Assembly (NCBI GenBank): GCA_028867735.1
Contig: JAGWFW010000004.1
Location: 10,885 to 72,879 of the forward strand
DNA length: 61,995 nucleotides
Source of the DNA: Nitrososphaerota archaeon
GTDB lineage: Archaea > Thermoproteota > Nitrososphaeria > Nitrososphaerales > Nitrosopumilaceae
Reading direction: 5' to 3'
Positions 8,193 to 15,204 of the stretch are shown here, piece by piece. The first letter of the stretch is position 1. Each line of letters begins with the position of its first letter. The notes under the pieces were generated by a model. The model had not been told where the DNA came from. It made no database searches and saw only the letters and a list, made by a program, of their open reading frames with translations. The position numbers were made by a program, and so were the translations under genes.

Positions 8193-9183
8193 AAACTTTT
8201 AGGATTATCTTTCCAAACTGTGCACTGTCTTCCATCTTTTGGTGCGCAAGCTTGGCGTCTTTGAGTTCAAAGACACTGTCAATTATTGGCCTGATTCTTT
8301 TTGACTGCATAAATCTGTGCAGCGAAACCAATTGTGATCTTGTGCCAAGATACGCTCCGGTTATGCTGGCTTCCTTGCTGTAAAATGCTCTGATGTTTAC
8401 TGTGGCCTCTGCTCCTGTAGTAGTACCGCACGCAACCATCTTTCCGCCAACTTTGAGGACTTCAATGCTTGTGGGCCATGTTTTTGCTCCAACGTGGTCA
8501 ATTACAGCATCAACACCCTGTTCTCCAGTGTATCTGAGAGTCTCAGCCATCACATCTGATTTATTCCTGTCAACGACAAGGTCTGCGCCAAGTTTTCTTG
8601 CCCTGCCTGCACTGTCATTGCTTGATACAACCGTTATGATTCTAAGGCCCATTGCATGTGCAAGAAGTATTGCAGCAGAACCGACACCACTGTTTGCACC
8701 CCATATGAGTATGGTGTCGCCTTTTCTACATCCTGATCTTTCAAGCATGTTCCAGGCAGTAAGATATGATATGTTAAGCGCACACGCCTCGGCATCGCTG
8801 AACCAACCTGGTTTTTTTATGATGTTTTTTTGTGGTACCCGTACCAGCTCAGCATAGCCTCCATGGTACTTGCCAAACCCTCCTATGATTGAAAATGACA
8901 CACGTGGAACGCCGCTTGACACTGCAGGATATACCACGACCTTTTCGCCTTTTCTGAATTTTCCAAAACCCTCTACAAGCGTGCCTGAAATATCGCAACC
9001 AAGAATATGGGGAAACGATACTTGTTTACCCGCAAGTCCGTTTCTAACCCAGATGTCAAGATGGTTTACCGCACAATAATCTACTCTCACTATTGCATGT
9101 CCCTTGATTGGAGAGGGATTTGTAACCTCTTCATATGATAAAACGTCCGGGCCACCGTGTTTTCTGATTGTTACTGCTTTCAC
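8185..9183 (-). CDS. Medium-chain alcohol dehydrogenase / quinone reductase-like protein
   Basis: A 332-residue MDR-superfamily oxidoreductase. GroES-like half: YCAVNHLDIWVRNG and ILGCDISGTLVEG. Rossmann half: ILIWGANSGVGSAAILLAHAMG with the NAD(P)-binding glycines, then GADLVVDRNKSD. The four-Cys structural zinc loop of classical ADH is absent, which points to the quinone oxidoreductase or acyl-reductase side of the family. It follows valS on the same strand with 64 bases between them. The substrate cannot be told from sequence. Confidence 0.9.
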   Translation of the reverse strand: MKAVTIRKHGGPDVLSYEEVTNPSPIKGHAIVRVDYCAVNHLDIWVRNGLAGKQVSFPHILGCDISGTLVEGFGKFRKGEKVVVYPAVSSGVPRVSFSIIGGFGKYHGGYAELVRVPQKNIIKKPGWFSDAEACALNISYLTAWNMLERSGCRKGDTILIWGANSGVGSAAILLAHAMGLRIITVVSSNDSAGRARKLGADLVVDRNKSDVMAETLRYTGEQGVDAVIDHVGAKTWPTSIEVLKVGGKMVACGTTTGAEATVNIRAFYSKEASITGAYLGTRSQLVSLHRFMQSKRIRPIIDSVFELKDAKLAHQKMEDSAQFGKIILKVSS

Positions 9184-9247
9184 TCACATGACTTGGGCAA
9201 AATCCCTATTAAAGTACATTTTTTGCATCTTCAAAAGATGTATCCTA

Positions 9248-11566
9248 TTACCTGAGGTTGTGCATGGCTTTCAAATCCTTTGCAAACTGTTGAAGATCCT
9301 CGGGTATTTCCATCTCTATTGCATCCTTCAAGGACAGGCTCTGCTCCTTCTTCTTGTTCCATACGTTTGAGTTAAACTCTGTAATTGACTTTGTAAATTT
9401 CGTCCAGTCTTGGGGATTTTCTGTCTGAGGAAATTTTTCCTTGTGTACTGTTTTATCCGAATACTGAATCTGCTGCCAGAGATAATCAGTGATAAACGGT
9501 GTTATTGGGGCAAGAAGTAGAAGAAGCGTTGAAAGAACCTTGTGCAGGGTAAATATGGCTGCATCTCTTTCTTCTTCGCTAAACCCTGTACTGTATGCAC
9601 GGCCTTTCACCATCTCTATGTAGTGTGCTGCAAACAGGTTCCAAGTAAACTCGCGGATGCTAGTCGAGGGAACAAAAAAGTTGTAATCCTCAAAGCCCTT
9701 CCTGCACTCTGATACTACATTGTCAAGTTCTGACAATATCCAGTTGTCTGTCGGGGTAGTCTTGGCAGACTTGATGATTGGAAATCCCGAAAGAAACCTG
9801 GATATGTTCCAGAGCTTGCTTAGGAATTTCTTTGTTGTCTCGATTTTCTGCTCTGAGCATCTAAAGTCATAGCCGAGATTTATCTCGCTTGCACTCCAGA
9901 ATCGAAAGGTATCAGCACCAAATTTCTGAATCACCGGAAGGGGGTCCACCACATTGCCCTTGCTCTTGCTCATCTTTGCTCCATGTTCGTCGACGCCATA
10001 GCCCATTATCCATGCATCCTTCCATGGGGTCACACCGGTAAGCTGCTCGCATCTTAATATCGTATAGTAAAGCCATGTCCTTACAATGTCCTTTGACTGC
10101 GGCCTTATTGACGCTGGATATGTTTTTTTGAAAAATTCCTCGTCTCTGTTATATTTTGAGACATAGAGTGGTGATACGCTGGAATCCATCCATGTGTCAA
10201 ATGTTCTCTCCTCGCCGACAAACTCTGTTGCCCCGCATTTGGTGCACTTTGAGATGGGACATGCATCCTTCCACGGTCTATAGTACTTTCCAGGCTCTGG
10301 CACATGTGGCTCGGAGCATTTTTTGCAATACCATATTGGGATTTCTGTTCCGTAAAACCTCCTCCTTGAGATGGGCCAGTCTATGGTTATTGATTCCAGC
10401 CAGTTCATGAGGATCTGTTTATGCATGGACGGATGAAATACGATTTTTGATCCTAGTTCCTTGATTTTTTCCACAGATTCTTTTTGTCTTAGGTAGTATT
10501 CCTCCATTGCAATTATCTCAATTGGAATCTTACTTCGCTCGGAAATGGGTGTCCTGTGATTGATGTTTTCGATTTTTTCTACCAGGTTTTGATTCTGCAG
10601 GTCTTCGATTATTTTTTCTCTGGCTTGTTTTACCTTGAGTCCTGAATAGGCGCCTGCAACCTCGGTCATCCTGCCGTTTTTGCCAATTGCTACAATCTCT
10701 TCCAGCTTGAGCTCCCTGAACAGGGCAACGTCGTTTTGATCTCCATAGCTGCATACCATGACAGCTCCTGAGCCAAATTCCTTTTCCGCAGACGGATGTG
10801 TTCTTATCTGGACTTCTCTGTTTATGACAGGAATTACGGCATTTTTTCCTACTACGCTGGAATATCTCTCGTCGTCTGGATTTACAATGATTGCCTGGCA
10901 TGCACACAAAAGCTCGGGCCTTGTACTGGCTATGGTTAAAATCATGTCAGAGTCTTTTATCTTAAATTTCATGTAGACCAGCTTTGTTGGTATATCTTCG
11001 TAGATTATCTCAGCATCTGCGATGGTAGTTCCTGTCACCCAGTCGTAGTTATTTGGCCTGTTTGCAATGTACACCATTCCCTTTTTCCACAATTCTATGA
11101 ACGTGGCTTGCGTAAGGGAACGGTATTGCTCAGAATCCGTCCTGTAATATTCAGAGAAATTTCCGCTCAGACCCAAACTTTTCATTATCTGGATCATCTC
11201 TGCCTCAAGGTCGTCCAGAGCCGTAGAACATAGATTAAGAAACTCTGCCCTGTCTGTCTCATGCATTCGTATGTTGTATTTTTTTTCCGTGTACATCTCG
11301 ACTGGCAGGCCGTTTCTGTCTATTCCTATTGGAAACAGTACGTTTTTCCCCTCCATCCTTGCGGTCCTTGCAATCATGTCTATCTGCGCATAATGTGCAG
11401 CGGCTCCTATGTGCCAGGGTCTCCCAGATGGGTATGGCGGGGGCGTATCGATTACAAATATGTCCCCTTCTGGTCTGAACTCGTATATTTTCGAGTCTTC
11501 CCATTGTTTCAAAATCTGCTTTTCAATCTCGGGATTCCAGGCTGTTTCCTTTATCTTTGGCTCCAT
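9248..11566 (-). CDS. valS: Valyl-tRNA synthetase
   Basis: Class I aminoacyl-tRNA synthetase of 772 residues that charges tRNA-Val. The HIGH motif is HIGA at about 52-55 (SGRPWHIGAAAHY), the editing domain follows (STRPELLCACQAI), a zinc-knuckle region reads CKKCSEPH and CTKCGATEF, and the KMSKS loop is GAKMSKSKGN. The C-terminal helical domain is short, as in archaeal forms. It starts four bases after the PTPS-fusion gene, so the two probably share a transcript. Confidence 0.96.
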   Translation of the reverse strand: MEPKIKETAWNPEIEKQILKQWEDSKIYEFRPEGDIFVIDTPPPYPSGRPWHIGAAAHYAQIDMIARTARMEGKNVLFPIGIDRNGLPVEMYTEKKYNIRMHETDRAEFLNLCSTALDDLEAEMIQIMKSLGLSGNFSEYYRTDSEQYRSLTQATFIELWKKGMVYIANRPNNYDWVTGTTIADAEIIYEDIPTKLVYMKFKIKDSDMILTIASTRPELLCACQAIIVNPDDERYSSVVGKNAVIPVINREVQIRTHPSAEKEFGSGAVMVCSYGDQNDVALFRELKLEEIVAIGKNGRMTEVAGAYSGLKVKQAREKIIEDLQNQNLVEKIENINHRTPISERSKIPIEIIAMEEYYLRQKESVEKIKELGSKIVFHPSMHKQILMNWLESITIDWPISRRRFYGTEIPIWYCKKCSEPHVPEPGKYYRPWKDACPISKCTKCGATEFVGEERTFDTWMDSSVSPLYVSKYNRDEEFFKKTYPASIRPQSKDIVRTWLYYTILRCEQLTGVTPWKDAWIMGYGVDEHGAKMSKSKGNVVDPLPVIQKFGADTFRFWSASEINLGYDFRCSEQKIETTKKFLSKLWNISRFLSGFPIIKSAKTTPTDNWILSELDNVVSECRKGFEDYNFFVPSTSIREFTWNLFAAHYIEMVKGRAYSTGFSEEERDAAIFTLHKVLSTLLLLLAPITPFITDYLWQQIQYSDKTVHKEKFPQTENPQDWTKFTKSITEFNSNVWNKKKEQSLSLKDAIEMEIPEDLQQFAKDLKAMHNLR

Positions 11567-11570
11567 GTCG

Positions 11571-12392
11571 CTATGATCTTGAGATCTGCGAGATAATATG
11601 GGCTCCCTTGTTATAACCCTCGTAGATGTAGACGCCTACTGCCTCTACATTTTTTGGCATCTTTGGAACAAGGAGTTTTATTATCTCAGTTGACAAGTTT
11701 TCAACTGTAGCTTCTCCCTCTAGCAAATATGTGGTATTTTTTGGCATCTGCAGATCAAACTTGCCTTTTGGGCCGTCAAATGCAATCTTGTAATGAAGAT
11801 CGTCTTCTTTTACAAGATATTTTTTGTTAATGAAGAACTTGTGATCTAGAATTGAGATGACTTCCTTGATTATCCTCTTTGCCTCCCCGAAATCTACAAG
11901 CAGGTTGTTTTTCATTTCGCCTACAAGCTCCACCATGACAGATGATGTGTGGCCATGAAGGATGGAACATTTCTCCACTAGGGGTAAAATGTGCGCATAA
12001 TCAAATGCAAATGAAGGATCTTCTATGAAAATTGAGCCAGTCTGAACATCCTTTGTCTTGTAAAGTACAATGTCATCAAGCTCCTTTAGTTGTGCAGCAA
12101 GCTTGGGATGTCCAATTGCAACTAGTTTTACATCTTGGTTTTCTTGCTTTAGTTCCTTGTATTTTGCAATGTCCTTTTCATCATCAATGACTTCAATCAG
12201 CCCTTTTTCGGTCTTGAAATCAACACGGACTTTGTCTCCATTCTTCAGGGTAATGCCATAGTCATACTCGTATTCTATCCCTAAGAATGAGAGCATCTCG
12301 GCTATGGAAAGCTCTGTCCTGCTTCTCATGAGATTTCCTTTTTTATCGATATATCGAAAATCTGAATCCAGAATTGCCGAACCGCTTGGCAT
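11571..12392 (-). CDS. Nuclease-like domain fused to 6-pyruvoyl-tetrahydropterin synthase/QueD
   Basis: A 273-residue two-domain protein. Residues 120-273 form a PTPS/QueD domain with zinc ligands H134, H146 and H148 (FDYAHILP, LHGHTS), catalytic C142, the D183-H184 pair (LDHKFF) and E258 (YIYEGY). All core residues are therefore kept. Residues 24-100 resemble a PD-(D/E)XK fold: SRTELSIAEML, then RVDFKTEKGLIEVID with D59 and E67. The expected lysine after E67 is missing, so this half is probably inactive as a nuclease. PTPS domains act in tetrahydropterin or deazapurine synthesis; the pterin dehydratase gene just upstream favours a pterin role. Confidence 0.88.
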   Translation of the reverse strand: MPSGSAILDSDFRYIDKKGNLMRSRTELSIAEMLSFLGIEYEYDYGITLKNGDKVRVDFKTEKGLIEVIDDEKDIAKYKELKQENQDVKLVAIGHPKLAAQLKELDDIVLYKTKDVQTGSIFIEDPSFAFDYAHILPLVEKCSILHGHTSSVMVELVGEMKNNLLVDFGEAKRIIKEVISILDHKFFINKKYLVKEDDLHYKIAFDGPKGKFDLQMPKNTTYLLEGEATVENLSTEIIKLLVPKMPKNVEAVGVYIYEGYNKGAHIISQISRS

Positions 12393-12453
12393 TTGAAAAA
12401 TTCTAGATTGTCCGTATATAAATTCTGTACAGGTTGTTTTTGTTAGCGAGATG

Positions 12454-12741
12454 CTATTTTGCCAAAGAGTTTAGGGTCTTTGCAAGACTGATGTCATTTT
12501 GTGTTATACCTCCAGCATCATGGGTTACTAGCTCTACCTTGATCTTGTTGTATACGTTGAACCATTCTGGATGGTGGTTCATTTTTTCTATGTGGATGGC
12601 AGCCTTGCTCATAAAGCCAAACGCCTCTATGAAGTCTGCAAAAACAAAATCTTTGTGCAGTTTGCCGTTTACAACACTCCATCCATGCAAATTGACCAAC
12701 TCGCCCTTGATCTGTTCCTCAGTCAACTTGGTTAATGCCAT
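12454..12741 (-). CDS. Pterin-4a-carbinolamine dehydratase (PCD/PhhB family)
   Basis: Recycles 4a-hydroxytetrahydropterin. The ATG at 12741 gives 95 residues; an in-frame start at 12777 would add 12 doubtful residues. The PCD signature is intact: [15 protein letters not shown] with the catalytic His cluster, then [19 protein letters not shown]. It lies 61 bases upstream of the PTPS fusion gene on the same strand, forming a pterin module. Confidence 0.93.
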   Translation of the reverse strand: MALTKLTEEQIKGELVNLHGWSVVNGKLHKDFVFADFIEAFGFMSKAAIHIEKMNHHPEWFNVYNKIKVELVTHDAGGITQNDISLAKTLNSLAK

Positions 12742-12800
12742 ATCTTTTTTCCAGCTAACCCTATATTTAACTCTCATAAAAAAACAACGGATCGTAAAAA

Positions 12801-13562
12801 ATGGAAAGCCTTGTTACAAAACTACATGAGCAAATAATCCTTGCAATAAAAAATACTGTAACGCCAAAAAAAATCGGCCTTGCCTTTTCTGGAGGCGTTG
12901 ACAGCTCACTGCTGGCAAAAATTTGCTCTGATCTTGGATTTGAAGTGACGTTGCTTACAGTTGGATTTGAGGGCTCGCACGACATTGAATTTTCAAAGAA
13001 AATCTCTGCCCTGATGAAACTAAAACATCTTACTAGTAGAATACCTGAAAAATCATTTCCGTTGGTTGCAAAAGAGATCAGGCTTCAGATAGGTACTGAC
13101 AACCTCTCTTGGAATGAAAACTGCATAGCTTTCCATTATGTATCGGAACTTGCAAAGAAAAATGGCATCGATGTTGTTCTTACGTCAAACGGAATAGACG
13201 AGCTCTTTTGTGGATATAATGCATACAGGGAGGCCATAGAAAGCGGCGAAAAGGCAGTAATGGACCTCATGGAATCAAAGCTTGAAAATGAGATCAGGAT
13301 GATGCGGGCGGTAAATCACGTGTCTTCGAAATTCGGTGTAAAAATATTGCAGCCACTTCTTTCTGACGAGTTTATTGGCTTTGCAAAGCCAATTCCAATG
13401 CAAGAAAAGATAAAGGACAAAGATGATCTGGTAAGAAAGCACATCATTAGACATCTGGCCTTGTCAGTTGGGGTCCCACCCGAGTCTGCATTGAAGAGGA
13501 AAAAAGCACTGCAGTATGGCTCTCTTATCCACAAAAACCTGATGAAGATCAGGAAAACCTAG
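12801..13562 (+). CDS. Asparagine-synthase-like PP-loop ATPase without glutaminase domain
   Basis: A 253-residue protein with the PP-loop [13 protein letters not shown] near residue 29, which adenylates a carboxylate or other group, then [16 protein letters not shown], the second Asn-synthase motif, and [20 protein letters not shown] near the end. No N-terminal Ntn glutaminase domain is present, so it either uses free ammonia or acts in an RNA- or cofactor-modification reaction. Divergent from the PCD gene, and its end overlaps purB by 14 bases. Confidence 0.85.
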   Translation: MESLVTKLHEQIILAIKNTVTPKKIGLAFSGGVDSSLLAKICSDLGFEVTLLTVGFEGSHDIEFSKKISALMKLKHLTSRIPEKSFPLVAKEIRLQIGTDNLSWNENCIAFHYVSELAKKNGIDVVLTSNGIDELFCGYNAYREAIESGEKAVMDLMESKLENEIRMMRAVNHVSSKFGVKILQPLLSDEFIGFAKPIPMQEKIKDKDDLVRKHIIRHLALSVGVPPESALKRKKALQYGSLIHKNLMKIRKT

Positions 13563-14910
13563 AGCATGATTTTTTCACAATGCCTGAGACGTTTCTAATT
13601 ATCTGGTTGGATGCACCAAGATGATTTTCTGGAACAAAGATGCCGTCTATCTCATCTTCTGCGAGATGAGACGAGATTACGCTGTCGCTTTTTACTGCGT
13701 CTCTAAAGTCAGTCTTGCTTTCTAATGCGGCAAACGCAACGCGCTGTATGTCTCTGTATGCCTCAAATCTTGGCACCCCTTTCTTTATGAGTGCCTCCAG
13801 CACAAACTCTGCAAATATCTGCCCCATGGTGAATTCCAGGTTGCTTCTTATTCTTTCTTCATTGACGTAAAGTTCTCTTAGAATCTTGGTCATCGTTTCA
13901 ATCATTTCATCAAGAAGTATGGAAGTTGTGGGAAGAATGAATCTTTCATTGGCAGAATTTGAGAGATCTCGCTCATGCCAGAGCGGGATGTTTTCAAACA
14001 CTACTGAAATCTGGCTTCGCAATAACTTTGAAAGAGATGTAACGCGCTCGCTCTTCACAGGGTTTCTCTTGACTGGAACCGCACTACTTCCCATCTGGCC
14101 CTTTCTGAACGGCTCTGCCACCTCGCCTATCTCTGTTCTCTGCAGGTTTCGTATCTCTACTGCTATCTTTTCAAGCGTAGAGCCAATCAGCGCCATGAAA
14201 AAAACATATTCTGCATATCTCTCGCGTGGGACCACCTGGGTCGTTACGTCTGCGGGAAACAGTGCAAGCTTTTTTGCAACCCTTCTCTGTACTTCCAGCG
14301 CCTTTGCTCCCATGAGAGAGCCTGTCCCGACCACTCCCAGAGTCTTGCAAATCAAGACCCGTTTCTTTATCTCCTCTATTCTCTCAACATGTTTTGCCAT
14401 CTCAAGCGCAGAATTTGCAAATTTTAAACCAAATGAAATTATGCTTGCATGCTGGCCATGGGTTCTGCCTACTGCGGGCACGCCCTTGTATCTTGTTGCC
14501 ATGTCAGCCAAAATGATGGCCATCTTTGCTACCTTGGGTTCTATTATGCAGATGGCGTCTCTTATCTGCAGGGAATTGCTTGTGTCAACAAGATCATTGC
14601 TGGTCAGGCCATAGTGAATCCACGGTCTGGCAGCAGGCTTGCATCTCTCACTGAGTGCTTCTACCAATGCCGCTGTATCGTGATCACTTTTTGCTTCAAG
14701 TTGTTTTATCCTTTTTACTGTTATCTTTCCTGACATTGCAATACTTGCAATGTTCTGAGCTGCACTTTTTGGTATCATATTTATCTCAGACTGGGAGCGG
14801 GCCACTGCAGCTTCTATCTCCAATTGATATGCTATCTTTTTCTGGTCATCAAAGATTTCCTTCATAGCGTCTGTTCCATAGCGGCCAGAATCAATTGGCA
14901 GTATTGGCAT
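13549..14910 (-). CDS. purB: Adenylosuccinate lyase
   Basis: Cleaves SAICAR and adenylosuccinate in purine synthesis. The 453-residue protein has the fumarase-superfamily signature GSSAVPVKRNPVKSE, the catalytic-His region GRTHGQHASI and the N-terminal YGTDAMKEIF. It is full length. The partner purA is at 31.1 kb in this window. Confidence 0.96.
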   Translation of the reverse strand: MPILPIDSGRYGTDAMKEIFDDQKKIAYQLEIEAAVARSQSEINMIPKSAAQNIASIAMSGKITVKRIKQLEAKSDHDTAALVEALSERCKPAARPWIHYGLTSNDLVDTSNSLQIRDAICIIEPKVAKMAIILADMATRYKGVPAVGRTHGQHASIISFGLKFANSALEMAKHVERIEEIKKRVLICKTLGVVGTGSLMGAKALEVQRRVAKKLALFPADVTTQVVPRERYAEYVFFMALIGSTLEKIAVEIRNLQRTEIGEVAEPFRKGQMGSSAVPVKRNPVKSERVTSLSKLLRSQISVVFENIPLWHERDLSNSANERFILPTTSILLDEMIETMTKILRELYVNEERIRSNLEFTMGQIFAEFVLEALIKKGVPRFEAYRDIQRVAFAALESKTDFRDAVKSDSVISSHLAEDEIDGIFVPENHLGASNQIIRNVSGIVKKSCSRFS

Positions 14911-15008
14911 ACATCAGAGAAACTATGCTAGCAAAATAAATCTACTTGAATGGATTATGCTCTCATTTTATCATTAATTTTTTATATTAATACTTGAACG
15001 TGAGAGAT

Positions 15009-15143
15009 ATGGAAGACAAGAAAGAAGAGAAAAAGGGTCAAGACTTGAATAACACAGTTGACCATGCTGAGGGTGAAGACCTGACTCTTGATGGAAAGAC
15101 ACTGCATGATCTATATCGGCATACCGCCAAACTCATAAAATAG
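15009..15143 (+). CDS. 44-residue charged microprotein
   Basis: A short frame starting MEDKKEEKKGQD and ending HDLYRHTAKLIK, with an acidic middle (HAEGEDLTLDG). TTTATATTAA lies about 25 bases upstream, the spacing of a leaderless archaeal promoter, and supports a real gene. The KTLHDLYRHTAKLI end could form an amphipathic helix. No family is recognised. Confidence 0.5.
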   Translation: MEDKKEEKKGQDLNNTVDHAEGEDLTLDGKTLHDLYRHTAKLIK

Positions 15144-15204
15144 AAATCATCTTTTGCTTCTCATGATTTAAATTGTGTACAAATGCCTTTTTTCGCAGAA
15201 AGAG

